Assembly: GCA_001460835.1 (NCBI GenBank)
Contig: CYKH01002252.1
Span: 1-64,000, forward strand
Length of the DNA: 64,000 nt
Reading direction: 5' to 3'
Origin: Bodo saltans
Taxonomy: Eukaryota > Euglenozoa > Kinetoplastea > Eubodonida > Bodonidae
Part shown: in pieces, positions 42,997-52,474 of the stretch
Position numbering within the stretch: position 1 is the first letter of the stretch
Layout of the letters: each line of letters opens with the position of its first letter
The notes under the pieces: model-generated
Database searches by the model: none
Seen by the model: only the letters and a program-made list of their open reading frames with translations
Told to the model about the DNA's origin: nothing
Translations under genes and position numbers: made by a program

Positions 42997-44838
42997 ATGA
43001 GTGGTGCTGGGATGGCAGAATTCCCTGTCGTGCCGCGCAGACCACCTTCATCGAGTGTGCCCCTCAACGGACGCATTGGCAGCGCACGAAGAACGCAGCT
43101 TTCCGAAGAAACCCTTCAACGTCTAGTAGGCATCCCAACCTCACGGCACCTGGCTCCTCCACCTGCGCGTCAAACGAACAGCATCATGATTCAAACACGC
43201 GTCGGTATGGGCGACGTGCATCTCCTTGAAACGTTAGTGGGATCTGAAAACACCGTCGGAGTTGTGACTGTTGCACACGCACGAGACGTCGACATCTTTC
43301 GCTGCTACCAACTTCGGATGCTCGAAACCGCAATCAGGGATGAAGAGCGCGAGAGACATATGGTGCTGTCACAAGAAGCTGAGCTGCGTAGATCGCTGAC
43401 GTTGGTGAACATCACAATGCTACAGAAAATCCGAGCGTTTAAAATGCTTGCCACAGCCCGCCGCGAAGGCCAATCCCCGCGAAAAATTTCGGTAGCATTC
43501 GATCGGTCGTTGATCGATGCTGCTGGATCTCCCGGCTCAGGAGACTTCTCGTTGCTTCCCTCACCTACTTCCATTGGATCGCCCACTGCTCGGGATGAGG
43601 AAGAACTCAACAGAATGCGTGAGCGTTTGTTGCTACTGGAAGAGCGTGTGAGAAGCAGTGCAAAGTCAACGAAGCACAATGTTGCCTCCGTTGCGCGGCG
43701 TGCCATCGCTCAGAGAAGCGGATCGGCGGGAAGTCGAAGCCAGGGGGGCGCGAGGGATCCAGCAGTCGAGGCATTTCTTCTGCAGCAGGAAGCATCGAAT
43801 CGCCTGCAGATGTCAAAGTTTGAGGTGGAAGCAAGGAAAACAATTTCTTTGGCACTCTCACAAACTGAGTTGGAGGCTCAACTTAGAATCGCGACTCGTG
43901 TGATGGTGCACGCTCCCTTCACATCGTACCGACCAAAGATCCCCATTCAGCATTCCCTCGCCGGTGAAGAGTATCTTCGTCGGTGGCTGCTGGTGGAAAC
44001 CCTTCAGCACTACGAGGATTGCGCCACCCTCCTACAACAGCACGAAAATGACAAGCGCAATTCAATTGAGGACGAATACGCTGCGTCGATTCACATGATA
44101 TTCGCCACTGTCTTCCTTCCTCACTACGAGAGTCGAAGCGCCACGCTCGAAGCGGCCTTGTCGCGTGAGAAGGAGCGAGCGGCATCGCAGCAGCGTCAAT
44201 CGGACTCACTTTATGCGACACTTAAGCTGAAAGTGATTGTGGCAGAGGAGTCTACGATTCGAGAAGTGCTGAAGGCGTCGTGCTTTGAGATGCTGTCAAC
44301 GCTGCGACTCGTCGTTCTGGAGCTTGCTGATCTGCGTGGCGTGCACGCGAAGGCCAAGCGGCTCGAGGGTGAATTGGCGCGCCAAGCAAGGCGGCGGCAA
44401 GAGGAGGTCGGGTTTCTCGTTTCTCAGCTTCCTCGGGCGGGGGTAATACACCCTAACTCTGCAATGCTTGCAGAGCTCAACGCTCGCTCTACCACGGCGA
44501 CCGGTAGCCCTGACTTAGCCGCAACGCAAGCACCAAGCATCAACCCCTCCACAATGAAGATTACCTCCGCTGCGTCGTACCGTGTTCCTCAACAGCCTTC
44601 ATCGACAGGCGCACAAAGTTACAACACAAATGATATGTACCCTCTTGGAGTGAAGGTGCAATCTATTCTTATGAAGCATGGCACTGCTAGCAGTAGCAGC
44701 AGCGGCGGCTTCGCAAGGCCAGCGTCGCCCACGTCGCAATCACAACGATTCCGTCACGCAAGTATTGTGAGTACATGCAGCACTCCGGATGGAGATGAGG
44801 CACGTCCTGTACCGAGTGGATACTTCGCAGGGTTCTGA
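42997..44838 (+). CDS. Coiled-coil protein, unknown function
   Basis: A 613-residue protein; ATG 42997 follows the acceptor at 42961, with an alternative at 43012 (MAEFPVVPRRPP). Residues about 90-500 are mainly charged helix: MLETAIRDEERERHMVLSQE (about 109), MRERLLLLEERVRSSAKSTK (about 207) and LEAALSREKERAASQQRQSD (about 385). Linkers and the last 110 residues are Ser/Thr/Pro-rich and disordered. Recurrent blocks in which Glu-Arg pairs alternate with Leu resemble those of the protein at 53655-55346. Such proteins are common in the kinetoplastid cytoskeleton; the assignment is by composition only. Confidence 0.65.
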   Translation: MSGAGMAEFPVVPRRPPSSSVPLNGRIGSARRTQLSEETLQRLVGIPTSRHLAPPPARQTNSIMIQTRVGMGDVHLLETLVGSENTVGVVTVAHARDVDIFRCYQLRMLETAIRDEERERHMVLSQEAELRRSLTLVNITMLQKIRAFKMLATARREGQSPRKISVAFDRSLIDAAGSPGSGDFSLLPSPTSIGSPTARDEEELNRMRERLLLLEERVRSSAKSTKHNVASVARRAIAQRSGSAGSRSQGGARDPAVEAFLLQQEASNRLQMSKFEVEARKTISLALSQTELEAQLRIATRVMVHAPFTSYRPKIPIQHSLAGEEYLRRWLLVETLQHYEDCATLLQQHENDKRNSIEDEYAASIHMIFATVFLPHYESRSATLEAALSREKERAASQQRQSDSLYATLKLKVIVAEESTIREVLKASCFEMLSTLRLVVLELADLRGVHAKAKRLEGELARQARRRQEEVGFLVSQLPRAGVIHPNSAMLAELNARSTTATGSPDLAATQAPSINPSTMKITSAASYRVPQQPSSTGAQSYNTNDMYPLGVKVQSILMKHGTASSSSSGGFARPASPTSQSQRFRHASIVSTCSTPDGDEARPVPSGYFAGF

Positions 44839-44993
44839 GTAACTCTGAGTAGTTATAATTTATGTTTACTCAGTCACAAAGACCGTGCGTGTGAGAGCGA
44901 GAGTCACACGGCACTTTTTTTGAATTTGTGTACAAAATGTGTTGAGAACGAGAACTTGAGTGCAGACATCGCGAATTGTGAGCGGAGTATGCA

Positions 44994-45022
44994 GTTTTGT
45001 TATTTGTTCACCTACACAACAG
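44994..45022 (+). promoter_or_regulatory. Probable trans-splice acceptor for the multipass membrane protein
   Basis: The stretch ttttgttatttgttcaccta then cacaacag ends in AG at 45021-45022. The first ATG after it is 45037, used as the start. Confidence 0.45.
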
Positions 45023-45036
45023 TTAGCGTAAAGCAA

Positions 45037-46122
45037 ATGACTGCCAACGTCGACGCAGGTAAGAACCTTATTAATGTTGTGCGAGGCGCAAGTTTGGTGG
45101 TAGTCGGCTGTTACGGGTTGGCCCTTGCGTACCGCGCGGGGCTCCTGGAGCATGTTCTTCCCAAAGCCACGTACTCTACTCTTGTCGAAAAGGTGGAAGC
45201 TCTCAAGGCTCGAACTGAACCCCCAAGTGGATCCGCTCAATTTGTGGTTGCCCGTCGTCACCTGCTCAAGACGTACATGTACACTGCCGCTGGATTTGCC
45301 CTTGCAGGTGCAGGCATCGCCCTCTTCTTCAAGTACCCGCACTTCCCCATTGCGCCGACCATCGTAGCCACCGGCGTCCCTGCAATTGCTCTTCAAGTCT
45401 TCCCGCGCAAGTGGATTGTCCCTCAAGGCCGCACGGCACTGTTCGGTCTCGCGTGCTTATCTTGTGGCTACACATTGGGTCCGATGAATTGGATTGCATT
45501 TGATTCAATGGTCACTATTGGTACGGTCATTGGGTGCACGATTGCCGGGTTCAGTCTCCCACTATTCCTAACGCGCGGAGTGGTGAGCTACTTCTTTGCA
45601 TCGCAGTTGCTCTCATGCACCCTCGCGATCTCCACCGTTGGCATCTCGGCCAACAAGACCATTGACATGAACCTTGTCCTTCTCGCTCAGTTTGTCGGTA
45701 ACGTCAGCCTTGGGTACCTGCACACGGTGCCCACCATCAAGAAGTGCATCAACTGGACTGGTCCGCTGGACGCACTTGAGGAAGAAGAGCTCGATGAGGT
45801 CTTGGAGGCACTGCAAATTTGCGGAAATGTTTCGTATGGTTGCTGGTACGCGTTCCGCGTGATTTGCTCTGTGCTGCTGAGTCGCATTACTCGCGGTGAT
45901 GTGAGCGGCGCATCTCAAGCAGAACGATCGCGTCTTCGCACGCTAGCACGAACCACATTCGGCATCGATCGCTGGAGTAGCGTGTTGGCATCCGTGTTCT
46001 TCCTTGTGATCTACGTTCGCGTTGTCTCTCACTTCCAGCAGCGTGGAGACACTACCACAAAGAAGTTCGATCACCTTCGTGCATTGTTCCGCAAGCTTTC
46101 ACCGATGACTGCATTGGCGTAA
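45037..46122 (+). CDS. Multipass membrane protein, possibly BI-1/GHITM-like
   Basis: A 361-residue protein starting at ATG 45037. About seven hydrophobic helices are visible, among them LVVVGCYGLALAYRAGLL, YTAAGFALAGAGIALFF, APTIVATGVPAIALQVF, WIAFDSMVTIGTVIGCTIAG, GVVSYFFASQLLSCTLAIST, LVLLAQFVGNVSLGYL and SVLASVFFLVIYVRVVSHF. HLLKTYMYTAAGFALAGAG and GPMNWIAFDSMVTIGTVIGC resemble the TYMYLAGSxxxT and GPxxLAWxxHSGVMGAVVAP segments of mitochondrial GHITM (TMBIM5), a Bax-inhibitor-1 relative of the inner membrane. That similarity is judged by eye and is moderate; another membrane family is possible. C-rich codon use suggests solid expression. Confidence 0.55.
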   Translation: MTANVDAGKNLINVVRGASLVVVGCYGLALAYRAGLLEHVLPKATYSTLVEKVEALKARTEPPSGSAQFVVARRHLLKTYMYTAAGFALAGAGIALFFKYPHFPIAPTIVATGVPAIALQVFPRKWIVPQGRTALFGLACLSCGYTLGPMNWIAFDSMVTIGTVIGCTIAGFSLPLFLTRGVVSYFFASQLLSCTLAISTVGISANKTIDMNLVLLAQFVGNVSLGYLHTVPTIKKCINWTGPLDALEEEELDEVLEALQICGNVSYGCWYAFRVICSVLLSRITRGDVSGASQAERSRLRTLARTTFGIDRWSSVLASVFFLVIYVRVVSHFQQRGDTTTKKFDHLRALFRKLSPMTALA

Positions 46123-46422
46123 CGCGAGCGAGAATCACATCAAGCAAGTTTGTTTGTTTCACTTCAAAGCGTGAATGGTCTCTTTTTCAGAAGTCGGAGT
46201 TCGTATAGGAGATATAGAACGGGACATTTTTTCGGTGAACAATTCTTTCTTTTTTGGAAAAAGCGGCGGAAATATTTTTTTTCGCATTCACAATTGCTGC
46301 ACATAATGCTAACTCACGGGTATTTTATAATGCGTGTTTTGAGCAACAATCACTAACGCTTTCCCCCTTCGTTTCGTTCATCTCTTGCCAAACGACTACA
46401 GCAGATTTTTTTCCCGAGAGTG
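46123..46422. other. Intergenic region
   Basis: No gene. T-rich patches near 46224-46290 and a tract ending in AG at 46400-46401 (actacag) lie before the next start at 46423. Confidence 0.5.
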
Positions 46423-48459
46423 ATGCTTGCTGATCAGCGAATCTTGGAAGTCTCCGCCTCGCATGTGGAGCGGCTGCGCGAGGAGTCTCGAGTTGCCGTT
46501 GACATTCTTTCACAGCAGCTTAAGAAGGGTCTCACGTTAGACCTGGTGGAACTGATGTACAGGTGTCTGGTGTCCGGTGATACAAAGCGCCGCCGACTCC
46601 TGCACAATATGACAACCGAAATCGCTCATCAAAATTCTGTCACATCTGTCAATCACATCAAAGAAATGATCTTACATTGCATGGACGAGGACGTTCAAAT
46701 TCTGGTCAATGCAACCGCCGCTCGACTAGAACATGTTGGGCGGATCCAGTTTCAATACTGCACAGATGTGTTTATCCCAGCAATGACAGATGCGCATCGA
46801 TTTGTCATCGACAGAGAACTGAAAGAAATTTTCGATCAGTTGCGGCTTCAGCAGGCTCTCAAAGCTCAAGAGTTAGAACTGTTCGGGTGCGACCTTCCCC
46901 CACCACAGTCGACGGGTGGTGCGGCGAGGTCGTCTGTACAAGGGGGGGATGCCCCGCGTTCTCCGTTGATGGGAAGCATAAGCGAATCTGAATTCCAACT
47001 CACCGTGGAGCCGTCATCAAAGAATCGTCCGCAGCAGCTCGCGTCTAGCAAGAGTCTCTTTCTCGGTGACCCGCATTCCATATCACGAAATCCGTCTATC
47101 AGGCGCGAGAACAGCATGCTGCTTAACGACGGAGTGCCATCTTCACCTCTCAGCAGCAGCAAGAAGGCAATGAGTGGTGTTATTCCTCAACGTGAGCATC
47201 TTGCGGCCATGCAAGCGTCGCTTATTCGAGAGAAGGAGCTGCACGCAAAGCTCGACGGTATGAATCGAGCACTGATGGAGCGCGCTGCGAAGGAGCGAGA
47301 GACGGTGCAGCTCCTTCAACATCAAATGGAAGAAGCTCAGAAGGCAGCGACGTCCGAGATGCAGCTGAAACTCGTAGCGTTCGAAGCGGAGCTCGGTGCA
47401 CTTGTGGACACCAACCGCACCCTGGCGGACAGACTGCAGAAGACGTGTGAAGTCGCCTACGTCCTCGATGAGCTCTGTGGAAAGTTAAATTGTGAGGTGA
47501 TTGCACTGAAGGCTCTCTTGACAGAGGCCGGGGTATCATCTGTGGTCCATCACCGCGTGGAGAAGGCAATGGAAGCGATGCGTACCACCACCTGCTGCAA
47601 AGGTGTTCCACTTGTTGTAGAGAGCGGACACTGGAAGTTTGGAGAAGCCCCTGACACAGCGGCATGGATGCGTGAGTTGACCACCGGCAGCAAAGCAGTT
47701 TCCACAGCGCCTTGTCTCGACGCTCAGCGTCAACTACTAGCAGGCGTCATTGATGCACTGTCGCTGAAGGCGGAGAATACAGCGCTGCAAAGGAAACTCG
47801 TGGAATTAGAAAAGCGGCTTGCTGCCCATGCAGAACAAGGTCTTCGTGCTCATCACGACACCAAGGTGGCATGCATGCAGCGCGTTGCCACTGCGGACAC
47901 TCGGACGATGCGGCTCTTGGAAGAAAATCAAAAGCTACGTGTGACAACTGCTCGCCTTATGGAGCAAGACGCTGTTGGACGCACCGAGCAACCGACATCC
48001 GCCAAACCGCATGTTGGAGGGACGCATGGTGCGAGATCTGCAACACCATCAGGAAACACCACCCCACGACTAGGGAGCAGTCGACCTCCATCAGCCGCCG
48101 GCCGGTTCGGTGACGAGGATTCTGGAATGTGCTTGGAGCTGTGCCGGTGCAAGGCGGAGCTGAATGCAGCAAGGCTTGAAATTGCGCTCCTCAAAAGGAA
48201 TAGCAGTGGAGACGAACCACCACAACAACAACAACAGCAGCAGCAAGCTGATGAAGTGGATTCACAACCTCCTGCAGTTCAGCCGTCGGTGCCAACGACC
48301 GATACCAAGGAGGTCAATGCGTACGACGATATCACTCGCAACTTTACGCCTCAATTGAGGGCTGCGTTGTGCTGCTCCTCCGACTCAAAGAGATCGACTG
48401 GGATTGTTCCTCAAAGGCCAAGTCGTCCCCTTTCGTCCAGGCGGCCCTCGAAAAGTTGA
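46423..48459 (+). CDS. Coiled-coil protein, unknown function
   Basis: A 678-residue protein from ATG 46423. The first 150 residues are helical (VERLREESRVAVDILSQQLK, ADLVNAT-like amphipathic blocks). A Ser-rich linker follows, and coiled coils run at about 250-370 (IREKELHAKLDGMNRALMER to MQLKLVAFEAELGALVDTNR) and about 430-515 (LSLKAENTALQRKLVELEKR to MRLLEENQKLRVTTARLMEQ). A Gln run encoded by CAA/CAG lies near 48220-48246 and the tail is basic (RPSRPLSSRRPSKS). No known family. The length and pattern fit a structural protein of the cytoskeleton. Confidence 0.65.
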   Translation: MLADQRILEVSASHVERLREESRVAVDILSQQLKKGLTLDLVELMYRCLVSGDTKRRRLLHNMTTEIAHQNSVTSVNHIKEMILHCMDEDVQILVNATAARLEHVGRIQFQYCTDVFIPAMTDAHRFVIDRELKEIFDQLRLQQALKAQELELFGCDLPPPQSTGGAARSSVQGGDAPRSPLMGSISESEFQLTVEPSSKNRPQQLASSKSLFLGDPHSISRNPSIRRENSMLLNDGVPSSPLSSSKKAMSGVIPQREHLAAMQASLIREKELHAKLDGMNRALMERAAKERETVQLLQHQMEEAQKAATSEMQLKLVAFEAELGALVDTNRTLADRLQKTCEVAYVLDELCGKLNCEVIALKALLTEAGVSSVVHHRVEKAMEAMRTTTCCKGVPLVVESGHWKFGEAPDTAAWMRELTTGSKAVSTAPCLDAQRQLLAGVIDALSLKAENTALQRKLVELEKRLAAHAEQGLRAHHDTKVACMQRVATADTRTMRLLEENQKLRVTTARLMEQDAVGRTEQPTSAKPHVGGTHGARSATPSGNTTPRLGSSRPPSAAGRFGDEDSGMCLELCRCKAELNAARLEIALLKRNSSGDEPPQQQQQQQQADEVDSQPPAVQPSVPTTDTKEVNAYDDITRNFTPQLRAALCCSSDSKRSTGIVPQRPSRPLSSRRPSKS

Positions 48460-48656
48460 GATCTGAATTATGGAACACATTCCCTCCAAGTTGGTTGGGT
48501 GTTTCTTCAAGTGTAGTTTGTGTACAATGCCCAATTGTCTCGTGAGTTGCTCCCTCCCCCGCAAGCTCCCTATAAATGTTGCTCTCAGCCATTTCATACT
48601 CCCTCCCGTTTCGAGTCAACTAGAAACTTAATTAGGGTGACAAAACGACAAAAAGC

Positions 48657-50690
48657 ATGTCAGCCAATGATGAATGCGATAACTGGGACGATGTTGAGGA
48701 ACTCACTGGCCCCTACCAACCCAACATGGAAAAGGTGCGAGAGAAATTGAAGCACATACCCACTCTGGAACAATTGCTGCAAGAAGAAGACCCCAACGTG
48801 TTGAGTGCAGAGCAGTTGGAGCTGGCGAAGCAGATCATCAAAGAGCTCATCAATGTGCATCAGCCACAGGATGAGGGCGAGCTCGTAAAAGCGTTTGGAC
48901 GACTGCGGAAGAAGTACAAGACGGACAATAAGAAAAGCATGTTGCTCGCAGGATACCGTTTACTCTTGGCGGAAGGCACCGTGGTGGCGAACCCGATCTT
49001 AGACTCGTACTTGGTCTCAAAAGGAACAAGGAGTCAATCAGGTGTGTTGGTGATCACCGTCTTTACCTCAGCCTACCCAGATGGACAGAAGTTCAGCTGC
49101 AAGTGGAATTGCTACTACTGCCCAAACGAGCCAGGGCAGCCCCGCAGTTACCTGCTCAACGAACCTGGAGTGCGCCGTGCCAATCGGCTTGAGTTTGATG
49201 CGTATGCTCAATTTGAAGATCGTGTTCGCTCCCTCGTCCAAATTGGCCATCCTGCCGATAAGGTAGAACTACTTGTCCTTGGTGGGACATGGGAGTCGTA
49301 TCCGGAGTCGTACCGCGAAAGGTTTATCCGTGATCTCTTCTACGCTGCGAATACAATGTTTGATGCGGCCCCTCGTAGACCTCCCCAGGATTTGCTGAGC
49401 GAACAGACCATCAACGAGTCAGCACTCAAATGTAAAATTATTGGGGTCACCCTTGAGACCAGACCAGACACTGTAGATCTTCCCATGATGGTCAAGCTCC
49501 GGCAATACGGATGCACTCGCGTTCAATTGGGCGTACAACATACGGACCAGTCTATTTTAACCGTTGTCAATCGACAAGCATTCCGAGAGGACACAGTGAG
49601 AGCGCTGCGGCTGCTCAAAGACTCATGCTTTAAAGTCGATATCCACTTGATGCCCGACTTGCCAGGCGCAACGCCTGAGGTCGATAAACAAATGTTCGAT
49701 GATGTGTTATACAGTGAAGATTTGCAAGCGGATCAGTGGAAGGTATACCCATGCCAAACCACCCCGTTTACTGTCATCCACAAATGGTATGAGCAGGGTA
49801 AGTATCAGCCGTACGGCGATGAGAACCTCATGGACGTCATTGTGTATCTCAAGAAGAGAGTCCACCCGTGGATTCGGCTGAATCGCGTGATTCGTGACAT
49901 TCCGGTGGAATACGTCCTTGCAGGGATTGAGAAGGCAAACTTGCGACAGTTGATAGAACAGCAAATGGCCAAAGCAGGAGCCAAGTGCCAATGCATCCGA
50001 TGTCGTGAGGTGAAGGGTGACAAGGACGTGGTGAAGAAATTGGAAACCGCAGTGGTGCTGGAACGGAAGTACACTGCTAATGGTGGTGTGGAGCACTTTA
50101 TCTCTGTTGAAACTCCTGACGAGGCAACACTTTTTGGCTTCCTTCGGCTGCGCCTTACGACGCCTGAGGCTGAGACGCCATTTGAAGAGCTTCGTGGCTG
50201 TGCGTTAATTCGTGAGCTCCATGTCTACGGCCATCTGACTGCCACAACAGGAGAAGTTCGTGGGGCCAAGGCCCAGCATAGCGGCATTGGTACGCGATTG
50301 CTTCTTGAAGCCGAGCGAGTTGCAGCGCATCACGGGTTCCAAAAAATTGCTGTCATCAGCGGAGTAGGGGTGCGGAACTACTACCGGCGCAAGGGCTACC
50401 AACTCGTGGACGCCCATCGAGGAGGGTTCCTAATCAAATCTCTTGAAGATGTTGACGGCACGGCAGACGACGATGAAGAAAACGATGATGCTGTAGCCCA
50501 ACGCTTTGAAGATGCAGGCAAGGCCCGTGTTGTTGCAGCGTTCCGCCACAAGACAAGTCATTCTCTCACGGGAGGTGCACGACTGCTTCTATTGCCGGCG
50601 AGCACGATCGCACAGGTTGTACTTGTCCTCGCGTTCGCGGCACTTTGCGTTTGGAACATGGCCGTGATGCCCTCGGCCATCGCAGTGTGA
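48657..50690 (+). CDS. ELP3: Elongator subunit ELP3 with C-terminal membrane anchor
   Basis: A 677-residue protein from ATG 48657. ELP3 is the catalytic Elongator subunit that makes the cm5-type modification on wobble uridine of tRNA. The radical-SAM part carries the Cys cluster CKWNCYYC (Cys148, Cys152, Cys155), preceded by GVLVITVFTSAYP and followed by CPNEPGQPRSYLLNEPGVRR; VQLGVQHTDQSIL and DIHLMPDLPGATPEVD are further family blocks. The GNAT domain has LIRELHVYG, HSGIGTRLLLEAERVA for acetyl-CoA binding and ISGVGVRNYYRRKGYQLVD. Both halves look complete. After the normal end there is an acidic linker and a hydrophobic segment (LLLPASTIAQVVLVLAFAAL and on to MPSAIAV), absent from fungal and animal ELP3 and typical of a tail anchor. 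Confidence 0.93.
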   Translation: MSANDECDNWDDVEELTGPYQPNMEKVREKLKHIPTLEQLLQEEDPNVLSAEQLELAKQIIKELINVHQPQDEGELVKAFGRLRKKYKTDNKKSMLLAGYRLLLAEGTVVANPILDSYLVSKGTRSQSGVLVITVFTSAYPDGQKFSCKWNCYYCPNEPGQPRSYLLNEPGVRRANRLEFDAYAQFEDRVRSLVQIGHPADKVELLVLGGTWESYPESYRERFIRDLFYAANTMFDAAPRRPPQDLLSEQTINESALKCKIIGVTLETRPDTVDLPMMVKLRQYGCTRVQLGVQHTDQSILTVVNRQAFREDTVRALRLLKDSCFKVDIHLMPDLPGATPEVDKQMFDDVLYSEDLQADQWKVYPCQTTPFTVIHKWYEQGKYQPYGDENLMDVIVYLKKRVHPWIRLNRVIRDIPVEYVLAGIEKANLRQLIEQQMAKAGAKCQCIRCREVKGDKDVVKKLETAVVLERKYTANGGVEHFISVETPDEATLFGFLRLRLTTPEAETPFEELRGCALIRELHVYGHLTATTGEVRGAKAQHSGIGTRLLLEAERVAAHHGFQKIAVISGVGVRNYYRRKGYQLVDAHRGGFLIKSLEDVDGTADDDEENDDAVAQRFEDAGKARVVAAFRHKTSHSLTGGARLLLLPASTIAQVVLVLAFAALCVWNMAVMPSAIAV

Positions 50691-50918
50691 ATTCCGTAAC
50701 ATTGGTTGTGCTTTGTCGATTAATTTATTTTGCACTTGGTTCGTTGTTGTTTGAGGTGTTGTGGCACTTTGCACGCAAACATAAACAATGTAAAGAACCA
50801 ACGGCTTGATCGCTTGAGTTTGGTGAATGGCTTCAAAAATGTTTATTTTCCCCTTTGCGATTTAAGATTCAACAAGCCTGTAGTCGGGCTGTGTGTTGAT
50901 CGAGAGATACGAAGAATC

Positions 50919-52031
50919 ATGGTCCACCCCTCCTACAAGCAAGGTCACGTGACAACAGGAAGTTTAGGAATCCCCAATGTCAACGATTGCAATGGCCAGC
51001 TTTCCCGAAAGCAATGGGAGTCCATTGTGAGGAACGATGCAGTAGCTGCAATCGAAGAAGAGAAATCTCGCCAGGAAGAGCGCCGGAAGCGCCAAATGGA
51101 GCAGGCTGCATATCTCCAATATCAAATGAATCTGAAACTTAGTTCTCGACAAAATGAGCGGCAAAGTGCGATTGCTGAGGAGTCTACGTCCCTTCAACGT
51201 GAGCAACGATCGCAGTCAGAGCAGCAGAATAGGGATAGGCAGTTCCTGTCATCGTACCGTCAATATTTGGACAGGTGTCAAATGTTTTCTGAGGCAAACA
51301 GCGCCACCCCTAGCAACGTGGGCTACTCCCCGCGGAAAGTGCCTTTGCAATCTGGAGCTGGTCTGATGCCTTTTGTGGGGCCATCGGAAGCTCGGCGTCA
51401 GCACATTGACGATGTCGCTCGCGCCACCAAGACGAACGACTGTCGTAAGTTGGAGGAGCAAGTGAGAAGTCACAGTCCCCGAGATATTGTGAACGAACGT
51501 TGGAGAACGCAACAGGCGCACTATGAGGGCGAAGTGGGTGAAATCGAGCGACGAGATCAGAATCGACGGGAGCAAACGGATCGACTGCGGGAGAAGGCGG
51601 AGCGGCGAGCGGCGCGCGCTGCAGCGGTAGCACCCTCACCTCGTCAACAAGTAGAAGAACTGACACTTTCTCCTCCACGCGCTGGAGTTGCCACTGCGTC
51701 ACCTCGCATCCCTACCAGACGTGAGCTGCAAGACGCCCTTCGGCACTCGCTCGAAGACCAACTGACTGAAAAGCGGCGCCGCCAAGAAGAAGATTTTGCC
51801 AACGCACGCAAAGCAGACATCGCCGCAATGAAAACACTTAACGACACCATCAACTCGACGCGATTATTGCAGAAAAAGCAAAAGGAAGACAAACAAAACT
51901 CTTACCGAGTATCCTTGGAAGATCAGCTGCACCAAGTGCACCACAGCGGAGTGCGACAAGAGCGTGGTTTTCTGCCCGAGGTAGCTGTAAAGCCGTTTCG
52001 ACAATCGCTCAAGTCCCCACGACGTGTGTAA
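50919..52031 (+). CDS. Arg/Glu/Gln-rich coiled-coil protein, possibly axonemal
   Basis: A 370-residue protein. ATG 50919 is the first in-frame ATG; upstream frame is leader. After a short start (MVHPSYKQGHVTTGS) the protein is largely charged helix: EEEKSRQEERRKRQMEQAAY, QREQRSQSEQQNRDRQFLSS and QNRREQTDRLREKAERRAAR. Near the C-terminus a unit of the form [LY]-R-x-S-L-E-D-Q-L occurs twice (LRHSLEDQLTEKRRRQ and YRVSLEDQLHQVHHSG). Y-x-x-L-x-x-Q repeats of this sort are seen in microtubule inner proteins of axonemes, which motivates the suggestion; no homologue is recognised. Tail basic (KPFRQSLKSPRRV). Confidence 0.6.
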   Translation: MVHPSYKQGHVTTGSLGIPNVNDCNGQLSRKQWESIVRNDAVAAIEEEKSRQEERRKRQMEQAAYLQYQMNLKLSSRQNERQSAIAEESTSLQREQRSQSEQQNRDRQFLSSYRQYLDRCQMFSEANSATPSNVGYSPRKVPLQSGAGLMPFVGPSEARRQHIDDVARATKTNDCRKLEEQVRSHSPRDIVNERWRTQQAHYEGEVGEIERRDQNRREQTDRLREKAERRAARAAAVAPSPRQQVEELTLSPPRAGVATASPRIPTRRELQDALRHSLEDQLTEKRRRQEEDFANARKADIAAMKTLNDTINSTRLLQKKQKEDKQNSYRVSLEDQLHQVHHSGVRQERGFLPEVAVKPFRQSLKSPRRV

Positions 52032-52474
52032 AATGCAACCGCATCACGTCAATTGCTAAACGGTGAGATAAATGATCGCAACTCGTGAAAACTACGTTGC
52101 ACTCTCTCACCCGCTTCAATCTAAAACAACAAGCGACCCATTAATTGATCCTCCGGTTCACCAGCCGTTTTTCTGCAGTGTATGTTCCTCCAACTGTTTA
52201 CGACACAGTCAATTCACATCTTCCAAAAAGAAAAAAAAGTCCATCACACCCATTCAGATGATGACGCAAACCTATGTATGACTCAACGCCTTCAATTCAT
52301 TGCAAACAACAACATCCGCACCACGTGTACAGATCAAACCATATGAAAAAAAAGAAGAAAATAAAAACATCCTCTACATATGCTGTTTCCTCGACATGAG
52401 AGCTCCTCAACGATGTCTCCCCTTTGTATCCTTTCTGTTCACTCCAGTGAGAACACAACAAAACAAAACACATC
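52032..52474. other. Intergenic region
   Basis: No convincing gene. A-rich and C/T-rich patches alternate. A pyrimidine tract (cctttctgttcactccag) ends in AG at 52447-52448 before the next start. A 69-codon frame from 52072 has no protein-like composition. Confidence 0.5.

Noticed and set aside
52072-52281. 69-codon frame in the spacer after the Arg/Glu-rich gene
   Set aside because: Ser/Thr/Lys mixture with a KKKKK run from A-rich DNA; no splice tract directly before it.
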